From Acanthosepion esculentum (Eukaryota; Mollusca; Cephalopoda; Sepiida; Sepiidae), in contig OZ038487.1 of NCBI GenBank assembly GCA_964036315.1, positions 58,029,342 through 58,093,341 on the forward strand: a DNA stretch of 64,000 nucleotides, read 5' to 3'. A model generated the notes under the pieces. That model worked only from the letters and a program-made list of their open reading frames with translations, did not search any database and had not been told where the DNA came from. Both the position numbers and the translations under genes were made by a program. Shown in pieces: positions 1 to 11,830 of this stretch. How positions within the stretch are numbered: the first letter of the stretch is position 1; the number at the start of each line of letters is the position of its first letter.

Positions 1-174
1 TATAGCAAAATTACCAGCAATACATTTTATAGCAAAATGACCAACATTATATTTTATAGCAAAATTACCAGCAATACATTTTATAGCAAAATGACCAACA
101 TTATATTTTATAGCAAAATTACCAGCAATACATTTTATAGTAAAGTGATCAAAAATATATTTTATCTGTAGTTG
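1..174 (-). repeat. 54-bp minisatellite (array of the composite repeat element)
   Basis: The string starting tatagcaaaattaccagc recurs at 1, 55 and 109, an exact 54-bp period made of two related 27-bp halves. Read on the minus strand the unit is the 'aaaatgtattgctggtaat' motif that forms the array inside the elements at 4.1, 12.8 and 63.1 kb, so this is probably the edge of a fourth, minus-strand copy cut by the window start. Non-coding. Confidence 0.85.
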
Positions 175-559
175 GAGGCATAAAAATGCGTTCAAAATGT
201 ATTTAGATGAACTTATTAAATTATGTTAAAATATTTAAATATCACATTAAATAACCCGTTGAGACAAAATCCTTCAATCAATCACTCAATCAATCAATCA
301 ACCCTCTTGTAATATTGGCCTTAGCCTACTAGCCTTAGCAAATATAACCTGCTGATGGAAATTTCCTACCTTTTGAAATTAACTCTCTAGCAAGGAAGAT
401 GAAAACGTATCATGCGAGGGACTCTAACTCTCGAATAATTCATTTGTTAATCATCCTGTGAGCAGAGCCTAAAATAGGCTTAGAAGAAGAGTAGAAGCTA
501 CTTAATAAGGACCAACCTTCCTCACAAATGCTTGCACACTGAAGTACAATGTTTACCTA
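175..559. other. No recognisable feature
   Basis: AT-rich sequence with a short run of 'aatca' units near 277-300. No reading frame, RNA-like fold or repeat shared with the rest of the window was seen. Confidence 0.4.
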
Positions 560-785
560 GAGGCTGTGGTATGTACACGGCGAAATGGGCACAAATATAA
601 ACAAGACCAATGTTTATCTCTAGACACAGATACAAACCCGACAATATTGGCCTACAGACTCTAATATAAACACGATCAATGCTTAGCTGTACACTCAAGT
701 AGCAAACTATACAATATTTATCTATAGACTCAAGAAATACAACTAGTATGTACTTATAGACTCAACTCCGGCCAATATTTACCTA
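560..785. repeat. Degenerate minisatellite, left part
   Basis: A motif like 'actcaagtataaacncgancaatatttatcta' recurs with diverged copies about every 55-60 bases. The same motif resumes at about 1420, so one older array seems to have been split by the inserted material at 790-1415. Confidence 0.55.
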
Positions 786-910
786 CATACATTTTTTTAT
801 TAATTTAAACGTTATTTTTAGTGGATTAGGCGCTCCATTCATTTATTAAACACTAGATTTATTTTCTTCTACCAGCTTGAATGTTCGAGTAATTTTATTA
901 AATAAAAATT

Positions 911-988
911 GGCGCGGGAATCGAATCTGCGTCCTTCAGGGCAGAGGGAGCTACCGTTTAGCCCTGCACGCATTACCGACTTGGCCAC
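911..988 (-). repeat. tRNA-like SINE head
   Basis: The minus strand reads like a class II (long variable arm) tRNA. It has an A-box-like region 'aagtcggtaatgcgtgcagg', an anticodon-arm and variable-arm-like middle, and a B-box-like 'gcagattcgattcccgc' near 911-930. The stems are imperfect and it sits inside a repeat, so a SINE head derived from a Leu/Ser-type tRNA is likelier than a working tRNA gene. The part after the B box is AT-rich. Confidence 0.5.
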
Positions 989-1412
989 AAAGAGAAGTCG
1001 GTCGGGCGAGACAAAATTTCGTTCTTTTAATACGACGTTTCTTCCATCATAGATATCCCGAAGATTTTAATATCTGCAGAGTTTCGTCTCAAAACGTAAA
1101 CAAAGAGAATTTTAGAATAGACTTTTTTATGAATCTGAGAGATTTTTATCTCTTGAAAAATTATTTTTAGTGGATACTCGTATTTGAGTTGACACTCCAT
1201 TTATGAGTATTCACTGACAAAAAAGTGTAACGTGATAAAAATTTGTCGGTTTAATAAAAAAAGTATTCTAAAATTCTCTTTGTTTACGTTTGGAGACGAA
1301 ACTGTGCAGATATGAAAAACTTCGACAGATCTATGACAGGGGTGATTTCGCCTGAAACGACGGAATCTTGCTTCACCTGATCGACTGCTCATTTTCCATC
1401 TGACCAATGATT
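985..1412. repeat. Imperfect inverted repeat (foldback)
   Basis: Bases about 1047-1156 and about 1234-1343 are reverse complements at roughly 80% identity; both contain 'aacgtaaacaaagagaattt' in opposite orientation. Weaker matching extends outward to about 985 and 1410. The loop holds 'ggatactcgtatttgagttg' and a related inverse. Both arms give similar short open frames, which are a side effect of the symmetry and not genes. Confidence 0.75.
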
Positions 1413-1414
1413 AC

Positions 1415-1570
1415 CGATGGTATATACCCAAACACAGTTTACCTATAGTCTCAAGTATAAACTCGAACAATCTTTATATATAGCCTTAAGGATAAATCTT
1501 ACCAATATCGGTCTTATAGACTCAAGTATATACCCAAACGCTTATCTACCTATTCAAGTATAATAAAAAA
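1415..1570. repeat. Degenerate minisatellite, right part
   Basis: Continuation of the 'actcaagtatanacccgaacaat' array that stops at about 785. Copies are strongly diverged. Confidence 0.5.
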
Positions 1571-2219
1571 AAATCAACATGAAATCACCAAACAATGCTT
1601 GATATGTCATAAGATCCACCAACCCAATCCAATTCATCTGTTAAAAAGAAGTCTTTAAATGGTCTCTTTTTAGTTGTCATATAATTTTCTTAATATTTAA
1701 TAATCAATTACAAATCCAATCAAGCCAAGCGTTTAATTCATTTTCGAAGACATAATCGCATCAAGTAGGAAATTTGTTAATGCCTTCAGCATAAAATTGT
1801 TTGTCTTTCGAGAAAAAAAACATCCCTGTCTATTTTAATCTCTTCAAAATTGGTATTCCGTTTATCGTTCAGGAAATGGCGTAAAGTGCTTAAAAGGTGA
1901 TAATTTGACGGAGCTAGAATGGGCGAATAGGATAAATCAAGTTAGATTTCAATATTCAGTGCCAAAAACGTTTCTCCATACATTTTACAACGGGTGGTCT
2001 TATAGCGCGTTCAACGACGTACACATCTTTCCGATTAATCAGTGAAGATTAATGCAGTTGATGACAATCATATACTTGAATGTTTTATTGAAATTCTATA
2101 CACAACATCTTTCATATGTCACCAAACACTGGGAATTACCCTTCAGAATATAATATCACAGGCGTTTTTATATATAAAAGTGATTATGAAGTACCAAGTA
2201 AGCATAATTTCTGATTATA
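1571..2219. other. No recognisable feature
   Basis: AT-rich, with no repeat family from this window. A 61-codon open frame at 2042-2227 has no recognisable motif and runs into the MITE. Confidence 0.4.
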
Positions 2220-2221
2220 TA

Positions 2222-2585
2222 GGGTGAACCAAAAAAAACGGGAACTTTTAACAATCCAATAAAATCAAGAGTGATGGAAGAAAAATATTTAATTCATAGT
2301 AATTGAAACCTTAAAACATGCCATTTAAGAAACAATGATGGGATTTTCATTTTTTTAAAATTATGCCCTGTAGATGGCGTCCTCCTGTACGAATGCATTC
2401 TTGAAATCTGCTGTTGAGATTCCTTTTGACTGCTGCAACATCTCAGCTGGGATATTGTGAATTTCATTATTGTTACTAAAATGACGAAATGTTTACTTGC
2501 TCAAGGTCACTGTCTCGCAGTGTTGCCACTTCCTCATGTCTGGCAATACGCACTTCAAAAATTCCCGTTTTTTGGGGGGTAACCC
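2222..2585 (-). mobile_element. MITE-like Tc1/mariner relic with terminal inverted repeats
   Basis: The left end 'gggtgaaccaaaaaaaacgg' and right end 'ccgttttttggggggtaaccc' are imperfect inverted repeats of about 28 bp. TA dinucleotides at 2220-2221 and 2586-2587 fit the TA target duplication of the IS630/Tc1/mariner group. On the minus strand about 2380-2470 translates to 'NIPAEMLQQ' and following residues, resembling the C-terminal tail common in these transposases. So this looks like an internally deleted derivative that kept the end of its transposase gene, not a random hairpin. Total about 364 bp; not autonomous. Confidence 0.75.
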
Positions 2586-2589
2586 TATA

Positions 2590-3060
2590 TTTTCTTGAAA
2601 AAGTTCAGTAGAATATTTGTCCTCACATGACAAAAAATATCGAATCATCGACACGTGGAGGAGCGATCAGATTATGTGGCACCCATTGGTAACATTTTGT
2701 CTCGTTACGGAGTACGGCATCTCTTGTACTGGTTATTTTGCAGGATCACATTTTTCGTGTTATGAGTCTTTTTCAGTTACGCCGACGGGAACTTTATTGT
2801 TGACAGCAGTCCAAAATGAGTTTAGGTTTTGTGTGCAAGTTTCTCCGACAGTTGCTGGCATTCTTTGATAGTTAAAACATCTTTGACTCTTTCTGAATCC
2901 TCTTAAACGCATACAGTGTAACAAATGGTTTTCAGCTGCACTCATGTTTATAGGTTGCATCAATTCAAAAATTATTCAACTTATATCGGAAATGAAAGGG
3001 GGAAGATCAAATTACTAAGGAAACTGAGCGAAAAAATCATAATCAAATACCAACTTTTTT
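2590..3060. other. No recognisable feature
   Basis: Short frames on both strands (2617-2868 plus, 2760-2963 minus) overlap each other and carry no motif I recognise. Confidence 0.35.
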
Positions 3061-3066
3061 TTTTAC

Positions 3067-3605
3067 CTACCATAGTAAAATAAGATAGATGAATTTGAAA
3101 TCTAATAGAATGCTTCTAAAATCCAATAGAAAGTTAACTGAAACAGCCGGTGTCTTCTTCTGTGTGCCGCGTACTTTTAGGGTTTGGCCGATCATAGCTC
3201 TCCAGAACTTCCTGTCCATTGTAGCTCTAAATAAGTTCTGGCTTTTTTGCAAATACCTCATCATTCTGCCTCATTACTTCTTGTTTTGAATCATTATCCC
3301 TGTTTTACCAACCATTTACAAAAACTCATTAGGTGGGTTATTTGCTATTTTCCTCATTCCCTCTTGCGTTAAATATATCCTGTGAGTGTTAAATTCGCTA
3401 AGTACTGCTTTCTCATTATATGTCCTAGAAATTTCATCTATCTCTTAATGCTTTGAACTATAAACGTCCTTTTTGTTTCCATTTTACTTAAAGCTTCATC
3501 GTTGCTCACATATTCAGTCCATGCTATTCTCAACCTTCTCCAACCACGTTTCTGTTACTCAAGTCTCTTCTTCATTTGTGAGATGACTGTCCAGTACTAC
3601 TATGT
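3067..3605 (-). mobile_element. LINE-A fragment, 3' end
   Basis: The minus strand carries the LINE-A C-terminal signature: 'DRKFWRAMIGQTLKVRGT' near 3160-3220, upstream of which the diverged thumb/C-terminal region runs to about 3605. Family knowledge: non-LTR reverse transcriptases annotated as 'endonuclease-reverse transcriptase' (suspected RTE-like) share a tail like WRAMIAHVLKGHGT. Frames are broken, and the copy is 5' truncated as expected of target-primed reverse transcription. Confidence 0.75.
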
Positions 3606-3609
3606 GGTC

Positions 3610-4115
3610 TGAGATCTACAACTGCCTGAGTCGTGAGTATTCCTGTGAGTCCCGAGTAAGTCATTCAAATAAAATGATAGAAGATATATAAGACCCCATG
3701 AATAGGATATTTTCCAAATGATTTTACTTATTTTGTGTGAAGGATGTGTTTCCGAGAGTGTGGCACCTTTTTAATACTGCGCAAGAAAATGTACTATGAC
3801 ATGAGTTCTGTTATGGAAGTCTTCGATAAGTTAGGCGAGGTCATGAAATGGAGAGCTCTGTTTTTTTCTTTTAGTTTACTTCGTCTCTTCTATTTGAATT
3901 CTGGCGTTTTTGAAGGATATATCTTTTGTGAACTGCTCTTTGCCAATTCTTAATGCCCTACTTATGGAAGTAAAAGTGAAGTGTAAACGGAAAAGGTGAA
4001 ATTCGACCGATTTTTAGGTGCCCTAAAAAACGGTTATCAGGTAGATAAAATAATTCAACATTATTTCTAATAGCAAATTATTTTAATTTCTAATAAATAT
4101 TTTTTTCATAATTAG
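3610..4115. other. No recognisable feature
   Basis: Contains a 69-codon open frame (3744-3953, plus) without recognisable motifs. Nothing here matched the other repeats. Confidence 0.35.
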
Positions 4116-4116
4116 T

Positions 4117-4575
4117 TGGTTGTTTTTTATCGCATATCAACCTCAGTGGGTCATTTAATGCCAACAAAATTTTGAAATAGATTCATAGCGATAGTTTGGT
4201 TTGTTTTTTTGTTTTTTTTTACAGCATATCAACCTCAATGGGTTATTTAATGCCAACAAAATTTTTGATGCTGGTAATATTTTTTCTTTCATAAATCTAT
4301 TTTTGGTAATATCTTTTCTTCAAAAATATATTGCTGGCAATAATTTTTTTTAAAACGTATTTCTGGTATTAAAATCTATTTTTACACTTTCATAATGTTT
4401 TGATCCCAGTTTCGGGGTTAACTATTTCCTCATAGCTGGGACCCTAACAGGTACTACCACCCCGGGTCAGGGTGAACCTTGGAACACCAGCAATTAAGAG
4501 GTGGTTCCACGCTTCTCAAAACATCCTGATCAGAGGCCTTGCTGTTGGACGTAGTTTATCGTCATACCCAGGACG
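4117..4575 (+). repeat. Composite minisatellite element, copy a
   Basis: Three parts are seen in order. A head containing 'catatcaacctcaatgggtt' and 'atttaatgccaacaaaat' is present twice (about 4130 and 4215). A short AT-rich array of 'aaatatattgctggcaat' units follows at about 4265-4375. The tail runs from 'cactttcataatgttttgat' through 'catagctggg' to 'gtagtttatcgtcatacccag' (split over 4550-4575). The same order recurs at 12.75 and 63.06 kb. No coding capacity. Elements with a central tandem array between fixed flanks are known among non-autonomous Helentron-like repeats; assignment to that group is inference. Confidence 0.75.
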
Positions 4576-4579
4576 GTTT

Positions 4580-5480
4580 TTCATAAAAAGGCGTATATGC
4601 GTAATATAGTTTTACTTCGTACTAAATTTTAATTACTTAAATCGATATTGAATGATTTTGTGCACACTGCATGAGAAACATTGTGGCAGACCGCATTCTA
4701 AAATAGCACACGAAAATTTCTATCTTCCTACAACTATTTAAAATGTAAACCTTGGATGACGAGTAAGAATATGTAGAAATGATTACCGTTTTTATTATTG
4801 ACTCATATCATAAGCAATGTCTGCATCTTTTCTTACCTGTGGATTTGATGATAACTTTAATTTGCTAATCAAGTTATAAAATTAATGGCTAGTTAAAATA
4901 ATGGGATCCACGAGAGTCTTATCAGATCGTGTTAGGTAGTTTTTAATAGAACACAGAACTGATGTAAAGATTTCTTTCATGCGGCAAGGAAGTGCAGGTG
5001 TCTGATCTAGAAATGGCCCGAAGAAATGACCTCAGCGCGCATCAAAGAAACGATCCGGACGCCATTCAAAAACATCTGACGAGCTGCGGTTCAGACACAA
5101 ACCTATATGCACATACGAACAGACAGTGCATTTGCGAAAGTCAGGCAGGAGTGAGGCAAACAGCGGGAAGTAACCATGAACGACTGGCCTCTCGCCCACA
5201 ATGGAAGTACTGTAAAGATGCCAAGCTGGAGATCTCTGAATTTGGAGAACGTCCACTGGGAGTTTCCAAATGATAACTCCCAAGTTTTTGTTTCTTTCGC
5301 CTCACAAAAAATACGCCATACCTGAAAAAATGTTTGGGCTTTCATTCATTGTATGTGCGATTTGACTGTTTCGAGATAAGGCTGGAGACTGCCTTCTCTT
5401 TTCGGCATTTTCTAGAAAGAGAGTAAAGAACAATTAACAAGAAGGTAAATAACATAACCCAATATATACTGCGGTAGAGC
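4580..5480. other. Unclassified; GC-richer patch at about 5000-5275
   Basis: Mostly AT-rich and featureless. Bases 4992-5283 are noticeably GC-richer and open on both strands (93 codons plus, 83 minus). Neither translation shows a known motif, so I do not call a gene; a very old transposon fragment is possible. Confidence 0.3.
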
Positions 5481-5482
5481 AC

Positions 5483-5486
<4 letters not shown>

Positions 5487-5540
<54 letters not shown>
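5487..5540. repeat. (GATA)n microsatellite
   Basis: About 13 uninterrupted gata units. The 'LSIYLSIYLS' type frames on the minus strand here are translations of this repeat. Confidence 0.95.
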
Positions 5541-5541
<1 letters not shown>

Positions 5542-6829
5542 GAATAGAGAGGGATAGGGAGAGAAGAGGAGGAGGGTCTGGAATGCACAGGGTAAGACAC
5601 GCATTGACATTGTGTGTCGTCTCTTGATTACGATTCTTTATCTGCAAGGACCCAATGGCTGCATCAACAGGCCGAATCAACAACATAGAATTTTCCTCAG
5701 GATTTTTCCTTAAATTTGGTAATGATGTCGTTGATGTCATTTTTATAGATGATAGAGAGTGAGAAAGAGAGTGAAAGAGATCAGCAGGCCAACAAAAAAC
5801 TATTTCTCCATGTGAAAGCAATTATCCGGGCTGTGATTATTATTCAACCAACCCTATTGAAACCACGGGTGACACAAATTAATCTGGGAGAGGAGTGCTC
5901 CAACGAGCATCAAAGCTCTTACCTTCACTACTATTATAACAGCACTTCTAGTCTATGTGCGTTTTGCAGACATATTAACATTTGACAAAGGCAATCCCTC
6001 TAATGGTTACATACCCGCAGGATTCACACCACTCCTACTCAGTTCGGGTCATTTCGGACCAAAATTCAGAACAATACGTTAGAAATACATTCAGTATACG
6101 CGTCACACGGCCTTGTAAGTGATAAATTATTTTCCACCCTGCAACCTCTTTCCCACAGACGAAATGTTGTTATCTTCTCGAAGCTCACTATTTTTATGGC
6201 AAACGTTCAGACAAGCTACATTCCTTAGTTCCACCAATTTTGGCCTTCACAAATCCTCAGGTCTAAAGAGTATTGAACTGGTAAGGAGGAAGTTTCCACT
6301 GAGTATAGCGCTACCCTTTTTAATTACTTCCCAGGAATCAGGCGAAAGTGTTGGGCTATTTATATATTTTATGTATTATTTAAATTCTGCTGTAATTATA
6401 TATTATTTGAGCCTGTTGTGAATCATTGTAACCTGGTTAATTACATTTTTTACTAAACAGTTTCCATCTAGGGGTCGGCTACTCTTATTTCGACAGTTAA
6501 AACATTTATTACATTTTATTATGGTTAGCGATTAACCTCTTCATCTTACTTTTGAAGGTATAACAATATTCTCCTCAATAGCTTGGTTAAAAGATGTGGG
6601 ATTTTCACTGCTCTGATATAAGTAGATTCTCTATATATTGAAATTATGCCACATTAAACTTAGTAGGATCTATTTTCGTCCGATTACATATTTCTGGTTC
6701 ATTCATTAATTAAACAAGAAAAATACTATCCCCAAATCAATCACCTGAAAGACCATGCAACCGATTAGCACAGGTGATACTAATCTCCATGAAAGTGACT
6801 AGCTGCATTTTCTCAAGCTTCCATTGTAG
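5541..6829. other. No recognisable feature
   Basis: Low-complexity and unique-looking AT-rich sequence. The 100-codon frame at 6119-6421 has no domain I recognise and ends in AT-rich sequence, so it is not called. Confidence 0.35.
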
Positions 6830-7385
6830 GTTGGCATGAAAAATGATATTAAATCTATTGCTAGGTCTGCTGCTAAAACTGTTGATTCATTGTGTCGTGC
6901 ACCTGAATCTACCTTACATATCTATAAGTTTGCCATTCGTCGATGCTTTGAATATTATTGCCATATATGGTCCATTGTTGCTGCTATATATTTAGAGATT
7001 CTTGATAAAATCCAAAGAAGAATCAGCAATATTATTGGTCGTGACCTGGAACCTCGGCTTCAATCACTTTTCCACGACCGTATGTAAATTCCTGTGCCTT
7101 GTTCGGATGAACTCACCATTATGGTACCTAGACTTTATGAATTTGCGAGGTGTAACAGTAAGTTCTATGCTAACAGTTTCTTTTCTTGCACTTCTCGTCT
7201 CTATGCTTCCAAGCAAATTTCGATCTTCAAAAATTTAAATGCAATATCAATAGTTATTTACTGTCTTCATGATTACTCTTCTATTGTTATCCCCCCTTAA
7301 TAATGTTTCTCATTTATATTGTTCAGTAACCGCTTGTGTCTTATTGCCTTTACTGCCTTGCATGAAGCGATATGATTAAAAAATC
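6830..7385 (+). mobile_element. LINE-B fragment, 3' end
   Basis: The plus strand encodes, with frameshifts, the LINE-B C-terminal block: 'HIYKFAIRRCFEYYCHIW' (about 6918-6970), 'LEILDKIQRRISNIIG' (about 6990-7040), then 'PRLYEFARCNSKFYANSFFS' (about 7120-7180) and the closing FKNLNAISIV-like segment. This matches the region after the RT domain in CR1/Jockey-type non-LTR retrotransposons. The copy ends with 'tgccttgcatgaagcg' at about 7355-7370, the family 3' UTR signature. It is 5' truncated. Confidence 0.8.
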
Positions 7386-7743
7386 TATACAAAATAGTGA
7401 CGGCGTGTTGAGATCTATATTGTAGAAGATACGGAGTTATGTACGAGACTGGTAGATTCTTTCTTTTTTATTAAGAATATTTGATTCGATATGAAAATAG
7501 GTCGAGGGCAGATTTATTGGTGAGTTCAGTGCAATCAAATGATTGTTACAGCAAATTTTACTTGTTGCCATGAAGATAGTTTGGATAAAAGCATCGCTTG
7601 GGGTGGATTAGAAAACGTTATTGGAACGAGAAGCAAACGTCAAACGAGTATTTGCGATAATGTATCCATTTGATATTAAGATATTATATTACAAAATACG
7701 GGAAACTAGTGGAGAAAAAACTCACTAATATTTTAGGGCAGAC

Positions 7744-7745
<2 letters not shown>
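7386..7745. other. No recognisable feature
   Basis: AT-rich, no shared repeat seen. Confidence 0.35.
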
Positions 7746-7747
<2 letters not shown>

Positions 7748-7779
<32 letters not shown>

Positions 7780-7780
7780 C
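7748..7780. repeat. (TATC)n microsatellite
   Basis: About eight tatc units; scattered further units occur to 7870. Confidence 0.9.
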
Positions 7781-8026
7781 TTGTAAGCTGATATGTATCT
7801 CACTGTCTTCACATATCTATTCTATTTATCCTATAAATCACTCTATCGTTATCTATCTATCTATCTGCTTATTTCTTGGTGATCGATTTCTCAGGAAGGT
7901 GACCTTGATATTATCGGTTCAACCCTAACCCCACCCTTGAGTGCGGCACCGCTGAAAAATACCTGAAAACAGTACCACGCTTGGACCGAAGCCTGGTGGG
8001 TGAAATTGTGTAACTCACTGTCTATG

Positions 8027-8509
<483 letters not shown>

Positions 8510-8884
8510 GATAATTCATGACTATCTCTTTTACTCTTGTTTATCTATGAGAATTTATGTTGTTGCTGAATTCATCGCTTATTCTGAAAGTCATTATTGA
8601 TTTTTACTCAGGTTGGTTTGCAACAAGGACAATCGAAGAAGATTGTATTGCGCCAATCTTCATAATGAAAAAGAATTCAGTTTTAAAAATCATTATTTGA
8701 AATTATGAATTTTACTCGATCATTGATTACTGCCAATAAAAGGCGATCTGCATCTACTTAAATTAACAGTCTACCACAATATCAGCTATATATCAGAAGG
8801 CTCAGGTAGCGAGGTAATTAACCTATGAATATTACCTTGAATATGGTGCTGGTTCCAGGCGTCTTTATCTATAACTCTTATTGC

Positions 8885-9245
8885 TTTATAAACAAAGAAG
8901 AGAGCCAGGAAGAAAGAAAAGTAAAGAGAAAGGTAAGAAAAGAAAGAAGGAAAAAGAAGAATGTGTAAATGAATGAATAAAATGAAATGGGAAACAGGGA
9001 AGGATAATAGAAAAAGAAACAATGAAAGAAAGAAAGAAATAGAGGGGGAAATGCAATAAGGGAGGAAAACGAGAAAATCTATAGGAAAAGAAAGAAAGAA
9101 GCGAAGAAAGTTGGAAATAAAGAAAGAAAAAGGAAAAAGGAAGAAATAATATGCGAAAGAAAAAGACCAAAATAGAAAAATAGCGAAAAAAAGAAGGGAA
9201 AAAAAGAAGAAATAAAGAAAATAAGAAGGAAAACAAAGAAAAAAA
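8885..9245. repeat. Polypurine tract (about 360 bp)
   Basis: The plus strand is almost only A and G (gaaa, gaag and ggaa units). The long minus-strand frames rich in Phe, Leu and Ser are translations of the polypyrimidine strand. Confidence 0.9.
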
Positions 9246-9309
9246 TAATCTAATTAAATAAAAGGAAACCTTTTACTGTATTTGATTCCAAAAATGAATA
9301 ACTATTTTT

Positions 9310-9400
9310 TATTTAAATTCAATCCAAGCAAGGCGATAATGTCACTAAGATGCAAGGGACTACTGAGAGTGAAAATAAATAAAGAAACACTAGAAAATAA
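9310..9400 (-). mobile_element. LINE-B 3' UTR scrap
   Basis: 'cactaagatgcaagggacta' with its surroundings matches the 3' UTR found at the ends of the LINE-B copies at 35.35, 42.45 and 59.85 kb. No coding part is left. Confidence 0.5.
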
Positions 9401-9875
9401 AAACGGAAACACAACCCTAAAAAGGAAACAAGCGATAAACCTCTAATCCTGTTCAAAAGATCAGAAAGGATTGTGAAACGGAGAATAGGAGAACCTACTT
9501 AAATATGTTGCCCAATTTAAAACACAATGTTGTAAATTACTGAAAATCAGAAAATTGTTAAAATATTAACAATTGCCTAGGGGTATATTCAATGTTCCTT
9601 TATAAGAATCGTTTCTCTATCTCTTTACCATTTACCCTGTTTTTATTTCTATGTTTCAATACAACTACTCGTCTCTTTATTTTTAATCAAATCCAGTCAT
9701 ACATTGTATTGTCAGTATTAAAGACAGCGCCAATGTTTTATGATTTATCGTTTCGACATGTTCTGTTTCGTAAACCTTTCTTATTTTTTACCATGCACTG
9801 AACTGTAGTCGCAGTAATAGTACTTGACTATAAGGCTGGCTCTACGGGACGATTGGTTGAATGCTCGAGTTGCCA
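9401..9875. other. No recognisable feature
   Basis: AT-rich. The 69-codon frame at 9592-9801 is Phe-rich and without motifs. Confidence 0.35.
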
Positions 9876-9879
9876 AATT

Positions 9880-9911
<32 letters not shown>

Positions 9912-9912
9912 T
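9880..9912. repeat. (TTTC)n microsatellite
   Basis: Eight near-perfect tttc units on the plus strand. Confidence 0.9.
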
Positions 9913-10094
9913 TGGCTCGTTCATTTTGCTATTCAATCTTGTCGGCCCAATCTATATTCGTCGTGCTGATGATGAATCTTCCACGCTAACCTTCAAGGCG
10001 AAGTCACGTCAATTGATGCAGAAAAATGATGTTGGCCTGAATGCAAAGATAATAACCTTTCACCTTGTAGCCATCTTCAGAGACGTCAACGAAA

Positions 10095-10965
10095 TCTGTA
10101 AGTGAAAAGAAGAAAAAAGAGGAAAAAAATCTTGGATGGATTGAGATGAAAGTGTGTAAACTGAAGGAAAGGGCGTAGGTGGTGAAAGAAAGAAAGAATG
10201 AAAGAAAGAAAGAAAGAATGAAAGAAAGAAAGAAAGAAAAAAAAGAAAAAATGGGTTTTTAATAGATAAATAAAAACAGGGAAAGAAAGTGAGACAGAAT
10301 CGGTAGAAGGAAAGAAAGAAAGAAAACAAGCACGGGAGACATAAGTAAAAAAAATGAAGGAATGAATCAGAAAGGTAATGAAAAAGGAGAAGAAAATTGA
10401 AGAAAGAAGTTGAGAAGGAAGGAAAAAGAATGAAAGAAAGAGAGGGAAGAAAAAAGAAAGTAATAGAAAGAAAGTAAAAGAAAGAAAAAAGAAAAGAAAT
10501 TGAAGATATAAATTAAGATTAAGAATGAAATAAAGACATGGAAAGAAAGAAAGAAAGAAAGAAAGAAAGACAGAAAAGGAATGTAAGAAATAAATTAAAA
10601 GGAAGCAAGCAAGCAAGCAAGAAAGAAAGAACGAAAGAAAGAAAGAAAGAAAGAATGGGAGAAATATATAACAAAATGAAGCAATGGTGCAGAAAGGCAA
10701 TGAAAAAAAGAAAGACAAGGTAATTGAAGAAAGAAAGTGAGAAGAAAGTAAGAAAAGAAAAAGAAAGAAAGATAGGGAAGACAAGGAAAGAATTGAAATA
10801 AAGAAAAGAAGGAATGAAAGTACGGGAAAACCAAACCAAAAAAGCAAAAGAAAAAGAAAGAAAGAGAGTAAGAGAGAAAGATGTGAAAATAAAATAAAGG
10901 AATGAATCCGAAAGGCAATAAAAAGCCAGAACACAAAAAAAGTTTGAAGCCGAGAAAAATGTTCT
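10095..10965. repeat. Polypurine tract (about 870 bp) with (GAAA)n blocks
   Basis: The plus strand is dominated by A and G, with pure gaaa runs near 10185-10235, 10540-10570 and 10620-10655 and a short 'aagcaagcaagcaagcaag' run at about 10603-10620. The 296-codon minus-strand frame here is low complexity (Phe/Ser/Leu) and not a gene. Confidence 0.9.
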
Positions 10966-10969
10966 TGTG

Positions 10970-11439
10970 TGTCCAATCAAATTAGTATAAATAAGAGATG
11001 ATAGATTAAGAGAAAACAAATTTCACTTTGCACGTGAAAAGAAAATAGAAAAATAAAACAAATATTGATGAGCCGAACACGAGACAAATGAAAAGGAAAC
11101 AAAGAAACAAATTATAAAAAACAGAATTTGTTTCTCTTCGTGTTTTTCCTTTTTTTTTCTTGTTGGATTTTCATTTTGCATGAAACGTAAAATATTTAAA
11201 ACGAAAAGATTAAGGCCAGATGATTTTTTGGACATGTTTCCGTCATCAGAATTATTACACATTCATTTGTTTTCATTTGTTTTCCTCATTTGTCATCAAC
11301 GCCAAATTTTAACTAAATAAAAGCTGACAATTTCTTTTTTTTTTTTTTTAAATGTAAACGATTTATTATTCTTAGATTAATGCTTAATAGATAAATGCGA
11401 AAATGATTTGGGCGCCATTTATTAAAAAAACAGATTTTC
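10970..11439. other. No recognisable feature
   Basis: AT-rich sequence with a T homopolymer near 11335-11350. Confidence 0.35.
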
Positions 11440-11745
11440 ATGCTATTTGAACAAAAAGATCTTACTTTCATTATAGAAAACAAATTCAGATACTATTTGC
11501 ACAAAGCGAATGTTGGTGACATTTATACAAGAATTTCATTGCCATGCTTAGAGAAAGAATTTTGGTACCACTTATACAAAACGTACCTTGGTTCTGTTTG
11601 TAGAAAACGAGTTTTGTTGCCATAAATACAAAATTAATTTCAGTGATATTTATGCAAAACATACTTAGGTACCATTTAAATAAATAAAAAAAATTGCTGC
11701 CATTTATACAAAACGAATATTGGTGCAATTAATACAAAGGAATCA
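11440..11745. repeat. Degenerate minisatellite, about 55-60 bp unit
   Basis: A motif like 'catttatacaaaacgaattt' followed by 'tggtgcc' recurs about five times with heavy divergence. Opposing short frames at 11440-11625 and 11486-11728 are repeat translations. Confidence 0.6.
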
Positions 11746-11830
11746 TTTTCCAACATAAGTGGGAAATACGGAACACGCTCTGTCACCAGAAACATTGGGA
11801 TTTAATAATTCCAGCGTAAAAATGCATATA

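Noticed and set aside
911..988. Functional tRNA gene on the minus strand
   Set aside because: A- and B-box-like parts are present, but the acceptor and arm pairings are poor and it is part of a repeat. Called a SINE head.
4992..5283. Opposing 93- and 83-codon frames in a GC-richer patch
   Set aside because: No recognisable domain, both strands open, no splice or promoter evidence.
6119..6421. A 100-codon plus-strand frame
   Set aside because: No motif; it ends in AT-rich low-complexity sequence and is not similar to any repeat protein here.
10086..10976. A 296-codon minus-strand open frame, the longest in the window
   Set aside because: It is the translation of a polypyrimidine strand (Phe/Leu/Ser only), with no domain and no start context.
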